A stretch of 64,000 nt of DNA from NCBI RefSeq assembly GCF_002994745.2, contig NC_037094.1, positions 8,741,001 to 8,805,000 of the forward strand, in the 5' to 3' direction. How positions within the stretch are numbered: position 1 is the first letter of the stretch; each line of letters opens with the position of its first letter. The position numbers and the translations under genes were made by a program. The DNA is from Rosa chinensis. Taxonomy: Eukaryota > Streptophyta > Magnoliopsida > Rosales > Rosaceae. This document shows, piece after piece, positions 44,964-55,983 of the stretch. The notes under the pieces are model-generated. The model was not told the origin of the DNA. It saw nothing but the letters and a program-made list of their open reading frames with translations, and ran no database searches.

Positions 44964-47900
44964 ATGACTCCTTTTAATTATGAGCTCTTTCTTTTAGGAA
45001 TGGATGAACTTCAATGTCTTGCGGATAGTGCGACTACGCACACCATTCTACGACATAGGCAATTATTCTTAGAGATGTTGCCTACATATTCATTTGTGAC
45101 TACGATGGTTGGGCCATCAAGTTTAGTTCAAGGACATGGAATGACCCAATTCCTTTTGCCTAATGGCACCTTGATTCAAGTCACTGAAGCTCTCTACGCT
45201 CCTAAGGCGAATCGAACCTTATTGAGCTTTAAAGATATTAGAGCCAACGGATTCCTTGCGGAAATGTATAGTGAGAACGGAATAGAATTCCTTTGCATTA
45301 CCTCTAATGATTGCGGAAGAAAGCGCATCTTAGAGAAGCTTATGTGTCAATCTAGTGGACTTTATGTCACTACCATTCGACCTATTGAATCCAATAATAT
45401 CATAAGAGAAGATCTCTTGGATTCAGACACATATTGGCTTTGGCATGACCGACTAGGACATCCTGGTCGTGATATGATGCTCCGTATACTAAACACTTCA
45501 CACGGACATCCATTCTTCAGAGTGAGAAGAAGCAAGAATCGAAAATTGATTCCAAGACTTAGCAAGACCGCATCAATTGCAGCATCTGGAGCTGCAGCCG
45601 TCTTGGGGAGCCACAAGGCCGCCCACATCCCATGTGATGACGCCATTAATGGCGCCAACCATGAGCATGACGCCATGGTTGTTCCTCCTAGTGGCCATGA
45701 CGCCACACACACCACTTTCCATGGCTCTGATGCCATAATGGGAGATGTAGTCACACACTTTGCTTCTAATAGCGCTACGGACGCTCAGGCCCAACCAAAA
45801 TCCTCATTGGTTGCTTCTAAGGCCCCTCGCTCTTTCTGCAAAGCCTGTTCCTTCGGGAAATTAGGACCGAGACCATCCTACGCTAAGGATCCCAAAATAC
45901 TTATTCTGTTCTTACAAAGAATCCAAGGGGATATATGTGGACCAATTCAACCATCATGCGGACCTTTTAAATACTTTATGGTATTGGTTGATGCATCGAC
46001 ACGCTGGTCACATGTCGCACTATTGTCCACTTGAAATGCTGCTTATGCTAAACTCCTCGCCCAGATTATTCGTCTGCGGGCTCACTATCCTGAGCATCCT
46101 ATTAAGTCTATTCGACTTGATAATGCTGGGGAGTTTACATCGAAAACATTCGATGACTATTGCATGTCACTGGGGATTTATGTCGAACATCCAGTTCCCT
46201 ATGTTCATACCCAAAATGGTCTCGCAGAAGCCGCTATCAAACGACTACAGATGATAGCACGGACATTGGTTATGCGCACCAATCTCCCTGTTTCTACTTG
46301 GGGATATGCAATATTGCATGCAGCGACGCTAATTCATCTACGACCCACTGCCACTCAATCTTACTCTGCGTTACAGCTAGTGACTGTATATGAGCCTGAT
46401 ATCTCATACTTACGCATTTTTGGGTGTGCCATTTATGTGCCTATTACACCGCCACAGCGTACTAAGATGGGTCCACAACGACGAATGGGCATTTATGTTG
46501 GATATGAATCTCCAACGATCGTCCGCTACCTTGAACCCTTGACAGGCGATCTCTTTACCGCTAGATTTGCGGATTGTCACTTTGATAAGACAGTCTTCCC
46601 ATCATTAGGGGGAGATAAGAACACATATGTTCAACAGGAACGACAGGAATTGTCGTGGTCTATCCCCATTATGTCTCATCTCGATCCCCGTACTGCACAG
46701 TCCGAACTTGAAGTGCGAAGAATAATCGAGCTCCAGAACATAGCAGACACTCTGCCTGATGCGTTTTCTAATGTTGCCAAAGTGACGAGATCACACATAC
46801 CTGCTGTAAATATGCCTGCAAGGATCGATGTCCCAAATACTAGACATCACGCCACTCCTGTGACATCAGGGGATGGCGCCATTGCCCAACATGGCAATGA
46901 TGTGGCATCTATGGCCGCAGGTCCCGCAAGGAAGCGCGGTAGACCAATTGGTTCGAAGGATACTCGCCCTAGAAAGAAGGCGAATGAGGCACATATAAAT
47001 CCTTTGATCATCGATACTCAAAATCCGTCCCATGAGAATGTTCCGGATTATGGTTATGTCCATGAGACATCATTGGGGGATGCCTCAATGTCAGAACCTA
47101 TCCCTGAGAACGTAGAGATCTCTGTTAATTACACTAGTGTACATGGGACGTGGGAAAGAAACTCCATCATCATTGATGATGTATTCGCGTATTCAGTGGC
47201 GCGTGAGATTATTGAGACCGATGACATCGAACTACTCTCCGTTGGTGAATGCCAACACAGAGTCAATTGGCCAAAGTGGAAAAATGCGATCCAGGCAGAA
47301 CTTGATTCTCTAGCGAAAAGAAAGGTATTCGGACTAGTTGTGCCAATACCGCCCAACACCAAACCAGTTAGTCACAAATGGGTATTCGTTAGAAAGCGTA
47401 ATGAGAAAAACAAGATTGTAAGGTACAAAGCTCGCCTTGTGGCGCAAGGTTTCTCACAACGCCATGGAATCGACTACGAGGAGACCTATTCTCCCGTAAT
47501 GGACGTCATAACGTTCCTCTACTTTGTCAGTTTGGTAGTTTCCGAAAAACTGAACATGCAGCTTATGGATGTGGTTACTGCGTATCTATATGGGGATCTA
47601 GATACAGAGATATACATGAAGATTCCAGACGGAATTCAATTACCCAAATCAAGTGGCTCTAAACCAAGGAGCGCGTTTGCGATTAGATTGAAACACTCAC
47701 TATATGGATTGAAACAATCCGGACGGATGTGGTATAACCGTCTAAGTGACTACTTGATTGGAAAGGGATATGTCAACAATGAACTATGCCCATGTGTGTT
47801 CAAAAAAAGGACAAGTTCCGGATTTGCAATAGTAGCGGTTTATGTTGATGACATGAACATAATTGGCACCCTTAAAGAGTTAAGGGAAACCGCTGAACAC

Positions 47901-48920
47901 TTGAAATCCGAGTTTGAGATGAAAAATCTTGGGAAAACACTATTTTGCCTCGGTTTAGAACTCGAGCACTGTAGAGATGGTATCCTGATTCATCAATCAG
48001 CTTATACCCAAAAGATGCTTAGGCGTTTCAACACTGATAAGATTAAGCCTTCAAGCACCCCAATGGTCGTCCGTAGTCTTGAACCAAAGAAGGATCAATT
48101 TCGTCCAAAAGATGACGATGAAGATGTGCTAGAGGCGGAAGTGCCATACCTAAGTGCAATAGGCTTATTATTATACTTGGCACAATACACAACACCAGAT
48201 ATCTCATTCGCTGTGAACTTGCTAGCTAGATATAGCTCTGCGCCTACACGACCCCATTGGACTGGTGTTAAAGATATCTTTCGATACCTAAGTGGTACGA
48301 TCAATATGGGCTTGTTCTATCCCTACAGAGAGAAGATGGATTCGGACCCATCAAGTGCCAGGGACGCCACACATGGTGTACCGCGTTCCCTCTCCCCGTC
48401 CCAAAACGATATAAGTGTTTTGGAAGGTTTTGCTGATGCTGGGTACCTCTCTGACCCACACAAAGGTCGTTCCCAAACTGGTTATGTTTTCACCATGGGA
48501 AAGACCGCGATATCTTGGAGGTCTACAAAGCAGACCTTAGTCGCTACCTCTTCGAATCATGCAGAGATTATTGCTCTTCACGAAGCAGTTCGTGAGTGTA
48601 TATGGCTTCGATCCATAGTTACGCATGTTCGAAGCAATTGTGGTTTGAAGTCTACCACAGATGAGCCAACGAGCATTTATGAGGATAATGCTGCTTGCAT
48701 TGAACAAATGAAGCAAGGCTACATCAAAGGCGACAACACCAAGCATATATCGCCTAAATTCTTCTACAATCAGCAACAACAGAAGCTCCTCAAGATCAAA
48801 GTGAACCAGGTCCGATCTGAGGACAATGTGGCAGACTTGTTTACTAAGTCATTGCCCAAATCCACGTTCGAGAAACATGTGGCAAGAATTGGCTTGCGGA
48901 AATTATCTGAACTCCCATGA
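44964..48920 (+). pseudogene. Copia pol polyprotein with one in-frame stop
   Basis: One frame runs from 44964 to 48920 except for TGA at 46032-46034. In order it encodes: an aspartic protease with DSATTHTIL at about residue 22; the GAG-pre-integrase/zinc-binding region (WHDRLGHPG, later FCKACSFGK); the integrase core with QGDICGP, LDNAGEF and NGLAEAAIKR (the D, D, E residues); reverse transcriptase with KWVFVRKRN, QLMDVVTAYLYGDLD, LYGLKQSGRMWYNRL and the YVDD box; and RNase H with GFADAGYLSD, SWRSTKQTLVATSS and YEDNAACIEQ. It ends in ADLFTKSLP. The stop replaces an Arg codon (ALLST-stop-NAAYAKLL). About 100 residues of Ala/His/Asp-rich sequence expand the linker between the two halves of the zinc-binding motif. 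Confidence 0.93.
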
Positions 48921-49101
48921 TCGTTGTCATTAGGGGGAGGCGCAGACATCAGGGGGAGATGTCTACATGTTCATCTCGAATCGTGACGGGTGTGTTGTGC
49001 TCTTTTTCCCCTTTGACGGAGGTTATTTTTGTCCCACTGGGTTTTTGTTACTCGGCAAGGTTTTTAATGAGGCAACGAGAGAAGCACCGCGTTTGGGCAA
49101 C

Positions 49102-49112
49102 ACAAGGGGGAG
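49102..49112 (+). other. Polypurine tract of the copia element
   Basis: ACAAGGGGGAG directly before the 3' LTR, where plus-strand DNA synthesis would start. Confidence 0.8.
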
Positions 49113-49330
49113 TGTTCAAGGAAAACCTAATTTGTGTTTAGCCCAAACTCTAGGTTACTTGACCTAGTGGTAATAGGATTTAATTAGAAGGATCTAGAAT
49201 CCTATTCAATGTAGAATTACTTTCATTGTATGATTGAGATTCTATGCATTGTAATCCTCTATATAAAGAGGCCCCTATTATCAATGAGAACACACAGCAA
49301 ATTCCTCCCAAATTCAGTTTCTCTAAAACA
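49113..49330 (+). repeat. 3' LTR of the copia element
   Basis: 218 bp, about six substitutions relative to the 5' LTR; followed by GTATT. Confidence 0.9.
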
Positions 49331-49335
49331 GTATT

Positions 49336-50675
49336 TTATTTAACTTTTTACGTATTTATGTATTAGTATTTGATTTAAATTTAAATGAAATATTTATATT
49401 ATCTAAAAATTGTATGTTGAGGACATTGAAATGAAATATACGTTAATCTGTCAATTTCTTAAAAAAAAAAAAATCGTAGTTTCATACATCATTACCAGGA
49501 AAAGTTGCACAACAGGAAAAGAAATTTGCAAGACAATTGCACATGGCTGTTTGACTTCCGCGCAAACCTAATGACATCATTACTAGGAAAACTTTCATCA
49601 CTGGCCCATTACACCATTACTAGGAAAATGATTGAGCTTTCATCACTGGCCCATTACATCATTACTGGGAAAACTTCAACCTTTTATTACTCTTTCGGGC
49701 AATAATAGAATTAAGAGTTTAAGACAATAGATAATTCAGTCATTCTCTGTCATGTACGTACCTTTCAAATTAGTAGGTAAAATGGGATACCTTTACTCGG
49801 ACATTTCTTAATTTCATGTACCCTTAAAATAGGCACTCCCATAGTAAATTGATCGACCTAATATGTGATAAAACTTTAATAGACTTAGAGAAACTGCAAC
49901 AGCTTCCCCCTATATATCTTGATTTTTCTCCATTTTAGGAAAAAATTTAGCTATTTTGCTCTAATAGATTCCATATAATTATCCTTAAAATAAAGATAGT
50001 GATGAGAAAGAAAACAAAATTCCCTATATTTACAACCATCTGTAAAATTTTGGAGAAGGATTTAGGGAAGAATTATGAAATCTGTTGGAGTTAGAGCATA
50101 ATTTTTTTTGGAGACTTTAATTTTTGCTTTCCTATAATGGAGAAATTATAAGGAAGCTGTTGGAGATGCTTTTACATAACTTACTTAATTATTAGGGCTC
50201 GTGATGACTCAAAAAAAACCATGCGTGACCAAAACACTGACGTCATAATCTAGATTGATTTTCTTTTTCTTTTCCTTTATCCCAACTACACCGCTCCATG
50301 GCCAAGCCTTGACGGGGATCAGCATTGTGACTTTGCAACTACACTCGATGATAGGGAGGTTGCAAGGTAAGCCGAGATCTCAGCTCAGTATGCTGTTTGG
50401 CCTAACGATACTTGAGGCACTATCTACATCGGAAGAAAGCATGAGCTTGTAGTGGTGGGCAGTTGCAGGGATTGGAGCAACGGGAGAGACAAGGAAATGC
50501 CAAAAACGGTGATGCTGCTGGGGGAGGAACATGGCTGAGGTGTGGAGGTGTTCCCACATGGTCGGGTTAATGACTAATATTGAAAGTTTGCAAACGAAAA
50601 CGATGAAAATGAGCCGCTAATCTAGAAGAAACAAATCAAGTATTTACTTATTAAATCCATTTTGATTATGAAAAA
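49336..50675. other. Intergenic DNA with a small tandem duplication
   Basis: About 49580-49680 holds two copies of a unit of roughly 49 bases (CATCACTGGCCCATTACA, CATTACTAGGAAAA), with a third partial copy upstream. The frame at 50255-50452 and the GC-richer tract 50290-50560 resemble degraded coding DNA, but I cannot name it. Confidence 0.4.
50667..50675. repeat. 9-bp target duplication TATGAAAAA, left copy
   Basis: Identical to 51005-51013 on the far side of the MITE. Confidence 0.85.
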
Positions 50676-51004
50676 GAGAAAATATTTCAAACAGTATCCA
50701 AACTTAGGCCGACTTCTAACTTCAGTACCCAATTATGCAAAACTATCACTTTGGTACCCCAACTTTGAAGTCTGACCCAAGAATGGTACACGCCGTCCAT
50801 CACAGCGTTAAGTCTTTGCTACGTGGCAAACCATGAGGGCCCTCAAAATATGCCACGTGATTAGCTAGTTAATGCTGTGATAGACGGCGTGTATCATTCT
50901 TAGGTCGGACTTCAAACTTGGGGTACCAAAGTGATAGTTTTATATAATTGGGTACTAAAGTTAAGAATGAGCCTTAGTTCGGGTACTGTTTGTAACATTT
51001 TCTC
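50676..51004. mobile_element. Mutator-like foldback MITE, 329 bp
   Basis: The first 135 bases (GAGAAAATATTTCAAACAGT onward) and the reversed last 135 bases (GAGAAAATGTTACAAACAGT onward) match at most positions, leaving a spacer of about 55 bases. Exact 9-bp flanks TATGAAAAA. No coding capacity. Confidence 0.85.
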
Positions 51005-51031
51005 TATGAAAAATTGAAAAGTTTGTGTATT

Positions 51032-51040
51032 TTTTACTTA
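51032..51040. repeat. 9-bp target duplication TTTTACTTA, left copy
   Basis: Identical to 54551-54559 after the right terminus. Confidence 0.85.
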
Positions 51041-51276
51041 GAGAAAAATTCAGTCACCGTCCCCACACTATGCTGCCAAGGCCAATTTGATACCCGAACT
51101 CTCAAAAGTATCAATGTGATACCCAAAGACCTAAATTGGCACCAACGTGATACTTCCGTCAAAAATTTCAAACGGCTCCGTCTGTTTGCTGACGTGGCAA
51201 GCACGTGGGGTCCCCAAAAAAATGTGAAATGACCAATTTACCCCTGTTTTAATTATTTTTTTTTCTTTTCATTTTC

Positions 51277-51314
51277 TTCTTCTTCTTCTTCTTCTTCTTA
51301 TTCTTCTTCTTCTT
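51277..51314. repeat. CTT trinucleotide microsatellite
   Basis: TTCTTC repeats interrupted once by TTATTC, just inside the left terminal repeat of the Mutator-like element. Confidence 0.85.
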
Positions 51315-51601
51315 TTTACAACAGAAAGTATCAATTCCATTCCACTAATTTAACAAACCATACAGAGTAATCTCTCAGTATCCAACTATGCAAATTCTCA
51401 TCATTCTGGTTCCTAAGACTTCATGTTATAAACAATTAAACCAAACATCTTATCCTCGTCCTTCATATCAACAAGAGCAAAGCTGATCTTCTGTGCTGAA
51501 ACAGAGATGACCCAAATCTAGAGGAATCATCCCACTTCTACAGTTATCAAATCAAAGCTCCATAGTTTCAATTCTCAATCCAACAACACAAGTATGAATA
51601 C

Positions 51602-53401
51602 TGACTTGATGCATATGCTCTCGCAAGCGTACGTATCATTGTCAAGATAGGGAAGTATAATGCCTAAAGTTTATCGTACCACGGGGATTAGTGGCTAACC
51701 CACAATTCTTGGATAATCGGAAATAAAGACACTTAGCAAACAAAGAAAAGAAAAAGAAAATAAATAAAAATGCTAATCTAAGGCACCAAGCCCTAGCAAT
51801 GCTCGGCTTTAGTTCTCACCAAAGCCTAATCAAAACTAAGAGTCTAGTGGTGGATATGCACAAATGAGTGGAAGAGTTTAATGTTTGGGGGTTGATTTTA
51901 ACTTAACAAATAATAATGAAATGTAAAGCAATAAAAAATAAAAATGAAATGTAAACAATAAAAATGAGAATGTTGGGTGTTACGGAGGTTCCTTCACCAA
52001 ATCTCATGTGTTGGAAGCTAATCAAATGTAGATGCATATTTCCTATTTTGGCGGTAGTCGTATCCAAGGCGGTTCAAGGCTCAAGGACCTAAATTCCCTT
52101 TCATGGTATTCCTACTCCGGTTCAAGGGCCGAAGGAACTCACTTGGCATGAATTAGAGCCGGTTCAAAGGTCACTAATTCACATCAAGAGGGGTAGAGAT
52201 CGAGGAATTAGACTACTAAGCGACCCGCCCGCGCAATCATGCAACGGGTGTAAATCACCATGCTTATAACCCCTCGAATACGAAATTGAAGGTTTTCTAG
52301 CTTAGGAATTAGAGGGAGTCAAGCCCCTAACTCCATTCTAGACATGCTCAAAATACACACCCTAGAGTTGACTAGGCTCCTAGACATGCATTCTAACCCA
52401 ACAAAAATAGATATAAGCATCCATCATATGAAAATTGCATCATTACATTAAATTAAACATCTTTTACACAAAATTTGGGTTAGGGACACAACCCTAACCC
52501 CCAACAAGGAAATTACTCATAACTCATAATCATAGACATCAAAATTACAAAATTCAAATAGAAAAGAGTAGAGAAGTGTAGGAGAAAACAAGAAAAATCA
52601 TAAATAGCTAAAAAGCTAGCATGACTAGTCTTGAATTACAACTCCCACAAAATATCCAAATATTGAATCTTGTAGAGGTTGAGCCCTTTGATAGATTCTT
52701 GAAGCTTTGGGTGAGTAAATCCTTGAAATCTCTAAAATAAAACTAAAAAAAAAGAGGAAAAATGGAGGAGAAGGAGGAGAGAGAGAGAGAGAGAGCAGCC
52801 CAAAGGGGCTGCGTTTTGGTGCGGCTGCTATTAGAGAGAGTTGATAGGGAATGGGTTTTTGAAATTTTTAGGGTGAGACCGTGGGTTGTGTGGATGTGAG
52901 GAGAAAAGAGATGCCACATGGCAGCACAAGAGAGGGTAAGAGGAAAGAAAAGAGAAAAATAAGAAAAAAGGAAGGGAGGAATGTCATGCACGTGGGGGGG
53001 GGGGGAGATGGATTCTGATGCTGACGTCATCATGACGTCATCAAGACTTATTATTATTTTTTCCTCTTTTCTTTTCTTTTATTCTTTTCTTCATTCTTCC
53101 TTCTTCTTGTTTTTTTTTTCTTTTTTCTCCCTTCTCATTGCATTTCCGCAAATACTATCGGAGGCAATTAGATTTTGTTCCCTTGATGGCATTGACCACA
53201 GTTGACCCGTATTGAAAATTTCGTCCTTTTGTCGGAAAGTCCAATTTACTCCAGTTTCGCACAATTTTCTCTCGTTTCCACAATTCCGCTTATTTTCTAC
53301 ACAATAAATAAAAATGGATTAATTACATATTAATTGACATGAGGATTTGCTTATTTATAGTGTTTTAGATATAATTACACACATATAAATGTGTATAATC
53401 A
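51602..53401 (-). mobile_element. Solo LTR (1,800 bp) inside the Mutator-like element
   Basis: Begins TGACTTGATGCATATGC and ends GTGTATAATCA, flanked by AATAC at 51597-51601 and 53402-53406. The tract CTCTCGCAAGCGTACGTATC near the plus-strand start is the reverse complement of the usual Tat-group LTR end, so the LTR faces minus. It contains a GA tract (52777-52796) and a run of G (about 52995-53006). No gene. Confidence 0.8.
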
Positions 53402-53699
53402 AATACAAAAAACAATCCAAAGCAGCTAGAGTTCTTAGACCCCTAAGTAACACAGTTTATCCTTCCGATCATCCAATTCTTATCATTCTCGAATTCAGAT
53501 TTAACCAACAACCAAAATCGTACTAAGAGGTTTCTTTATGATTAGAAATTAACTGAAGAACATCAATTGATCAATACACCACATCAAACTTCGAACACAC
53601 ACAGTAGCCCTCAAAATCCCCAAAATTCCAATTCGTCCAATCATAAACAAAACTGAAAATTGATGGCACAATCATGTAGAGCTCGACAAATAGACGAAC

Positions 53700-54290
53700 A
53701 CCAATACCTTATTTATAGTAAACAGTCGCCGGAAAACACATAACATGACCGGAAAACTCAGAAACTTCTCCCATTTGATTCTCTCTTTCAAGTTCATGGA
53801 TGGACACAAAGATACCACAGGCTTCTTCACCTCGCCAAGACGAAGCTACTGCCACCGGTCTCGCTTGCAGCCGTGGCCGGAGTCGAAAAATAGGTCGAAG
53901 AACCCGTGAAGCTTTCGGGCTTCTATTCTCTGTCACCGACTCACCGGAGCTCGTATGTGGAAACCAAAGCCACAGGGATGACGGCAACGAACCAGAATAT
54001 TAACCAAGAGTTTCTACCTTGCTGCTTGAGGAAGAGAGCAACCAAGAGTTTGAGGCTCTTCGATTGAAAACCCAGAAAGTAAAAGCCCAAACAGATCGAT
54101 TAGAACCTTGCTCCGTCGTCTTCGATCTTGTCTCCGCCGCCTCCTCCGAGCCTCCCGGCGGCTGTTCCTCCCTCCAGAAGCTCGCCATATTCTGCCCTGA
54201 CCTCCTCCACTCCGGCGTCCTCTTTGAGAATTCTGATTTCGGCCCCAATCCCAATAAGCCCGATGACATTTGGGAATAAGAAGAAGAATC
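53700..54290. other. GC-rich, possibly captured host DNA
   Basis: Frames exist on plus (53800-54003, 54019-54279) and minus (53709-53987, 54000-54269). A minus tract reads EFSKRTPEWRRSGQNMASFW and a plus tract SSLQKLAIFCPDLLHSGVLF. Neither matches a family I know. Base composition stands out from the AT-rich surroundings. It ends where the right terminal repeat begins. Confidence 0.35.
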
Positions 54291-54559
54291 GGGGTTGGGA
54301 GAGAGAGTTTTGTTTTTTGTTTTTTTTTTTAATTAGTTAGTATTGAAAGACTATTCTGCCCTTGATAAAAAAAATTTGGAGCCCACGTGCTTGACACGTC
54401 AGCAAACAAACGGAGCCGTTTGAAATTTTTGACGGAAGTATCACGTTGATGCCAATTTAGGTCTTTGGGTATCACATTGATACTTTTGAGAGTTCGGGTA
54501 TCAAATTGGCCTTGGCAGCATAGTCTGGGGACGGTGACTGAATTTTTCTCTTTTACTTA

Positions 54560-55270
54560 TATTTCATTACAAAACTGAAAAAAATAAATGAATAAATTGA
54601 TGTCGCACAATAAACATGTGCATACAAAAATGAATAAATCTTTTACTCATCAACTTGATCAAATGTTTTGATGAATATGTTGATACTTAGCAAGCTAGAA
54701 CATGATGTTTCATCGACCATTTATTTTAATTTGCATGCCTCGTGTGCTTAAAACATACCAGGGCTTTATAATAAAAACCCCTAAATAGTTTAAGCAGGAA
54801 CATAGCGAAAACTTGTTACACACAAAAACCATGTGTATTGGAGAAAACTAATTTCTGGGTTTGCAGCTTGCTAGGTGTTACAATATGTTTGATCGAACAA
54901 TAGAACACTTTCAAGAAGCAACCCACGTCCATAATAAATTAAGGTTTCTTATTAATGAAGATCTTCTTGGTCGTTAATTTACTCGATGGATTCGATTAGT
55001 AGAATTAAAAACTGTGGATATATGTTATTATTTATATATGCTTCTTTTTTTTCCCTCATCATTTTTCGCGACTAAGCTTGCGCAGGTGTTGTTGAAGAAA
55101 ATTTAAGAAATGGTCCAGCCCTCTTTTGCTCCCATACGACTTTCCTCAAACAAATTCAAATAATGCAATTTTTCAAAATCTATAGGCGCACGAGAGTTGA
55201 CAAACTTCCAAATTATTAGCAAGGGTGACACAGTCCTCTCCTATTCGGAGCTCTCCCACGCCTCTCTTCC
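54560..55270. promoter_or_regulatory. Upstream region of the SAUR gene
   Basis: AT-rich DNA between the Mutator-like element and the SAUR TATA box. The T-rich tract near 55037-55056 is unremarkable. I can point to no specific auxin-response element with confidence. Confidence 0.35.
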
Positions 55271-55278
55271 CATCGAAC

Positions 55279-55290
55279 ATATATTTATAA
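55279..55290 (+). promoter_or_regulatory. TATA box of the SAUR gene
   Basis: ATATATTTATAAC lies about 140 bp before the ATG at 55426, with a leader that includes CCATATATCTACTC. The position is suitable for a gene with a leader of about 110 bases. Confidence 0.6.
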
Positions 55291-55425
55291 CCCCCGGAGG
55301 TAGTGCTTTGCTTCTCATCCAGATCTTCGCTTTCCATATATCTACTCTTCATCTTTTCTTTGTTGAGAAAAGATTAAGATAAGGGTACGTGCAAACCCTA
55401 AAACACTTCACATATATTTCAAGGC

Positions 55426-55983
55426 ATGGATATCGTGAAGGGAAAGTGGACGAAGAATCTGATCATCAAGGCGTGGAAGCGATGCAGTACTTTACCGAAA
55501 CAAAGCAGCAGGAAAGGATCTACAGCAGCCGCTTCATTGTCAAGGAGCAAATCATGGAGCTCCAGTACTACTAGTAGTACTGGCACTTGCAAGCAGAAGA
55601 AGAACAAGGCCAAGACATGTCAAGTCGCTCCAGTTGGGTGTTTCACGGTCTATGTTGGACCCGAAAAGCAGCGATTTGTGGTGAGGATGGAGTATGTTAA
55701 TCATCCATTGTTCAAGATGCTGCTGGAGGATGCAGCATTGGAGTATGGGTACAAAAATGACGGTCCGATATTGCTCCCTTGCCATGTGGATCTGTTCTGC
55801 AATGTTATGGCAGAGATGGAGAGCAATGATATCGATGAGGATAGGATCAGTGCTCCCAGTAATTGTTCTCCGATAATCTTCAGTCCAGCTCGTCGTAGAA
55901 ATTGTGCCAGTAACAGAGGTTACGGTGGTGCTTATAGGGTACTTACTCCAACATCATCGTCATCATCAATGGTGGTTACCTAG
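55426..55983 (+). CDS. SAUR-family auxin-responsive protein, SAUR41/71/72-like
   Basis: An intronless frame of 185 residues (MDIVKGKWTKNLIIKAWKRC) ends at TAG 55981-55983. After a basic, Ser-rich leader (residues 1-65) the SAUR domain runs from about 68 to 130. It includes PVGCFTVYVGPEKQRFVVRM, EYVNHPLFKMLLEDAALEYG and ILLPCHVDLFCNVMAEME. The tail ends near GGAYRVLTPTS. SAUR proteins are small, rapidly induced regulators of cell expansion; several inhibit PP2C-D phosphatases and thereby activate plasma-membrane H+-ATPases. The VYVGP and HPLF motifs with the 'YRVLTP' tail fit the SAUR41/71/72 subgroup from memory. The ATG is preceded by CAAGGC and a TATA box. This is the only intact host gene in the window, and it sits between transposon clusters. 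Confidence 0.9.
   Translation: MDIVKGKWTKNLIIKAWKRCSTLPKQSSRKGSTAAASLSRSKSWSSSTTSSTGTCKQKKNKAKTCQVAPVGCFTVYVGPEKQRFVVRMEYVNHPLFKMLLEDAALEYGYKNDGPILLPCHVDLFCNVMAEMESNDIDEDRISAPSNCSPIIFSPARRRNCASNRGYGGAYRVLTPTSSSSSMVVT

Larger units (their letters stand above)
42145..49330 (+). mobile_element. Ty1-copia retrotransposon, nearly complete
   Basis: Two 218-bp LTRs (TGTTCAAGG to CTCTAAAACA), GTATT on both sides, primer-binding tract TTATCAGCACGAGC at 42365, gag (43357-44638), pol (44964-48920) and a polypurine tract (ACAAGGGGGAG) at 49102-49112. The domain order protease, integrase, reverse transcriptase, RNase H is that of Ty1-copia. The LTRs differ at about six positions by my count (near 2.8%), so the insertion is recent on the scale of about a million years, given a usual plant rate. 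It is inactive as it stands because of stops in gag and pol. Confidence 0.95.
51041..54550. mobile_element. Mutator-like element, 3.5 kb, non-autonomous
   Basis: Ends GAGAAAAATTCAGTCACCGT and its reverse complement, with terminal repeats of about 185 bp (51041-51225 and 54366-54550) differing at only a few sites, and exact 9-bp flanks TTTTACTTA. No MURA-type transposase is present. The right half (53700-54290) is GC-richer with frames on both strands and looks like captured host sequence I cannot identify. A solo LTR (51602-53401) was inserted later. Confidence 0.88.

Noticed and set aside
45362..45794. Minus-strand frames within copia pol
   Set aside because: Shadow of the integrase region, whose GACGCCA-rich linker keeps the other strand open.
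48917..49167. Small frames after pol
   Set aside because: They overlap the polypurine tract and LTR and lack any motif.
52995..53006. Run of G as a biological signal
   Set aside because: A homopolymer inside a solo LTR; it may also be an assembly or sequencing artefact.
53709..54279. Assigning a protein family to the GC-rich frames of the Mutator-like element
   Set aside because: No recognisable domain on either strand; kept only as possible captured DNA.
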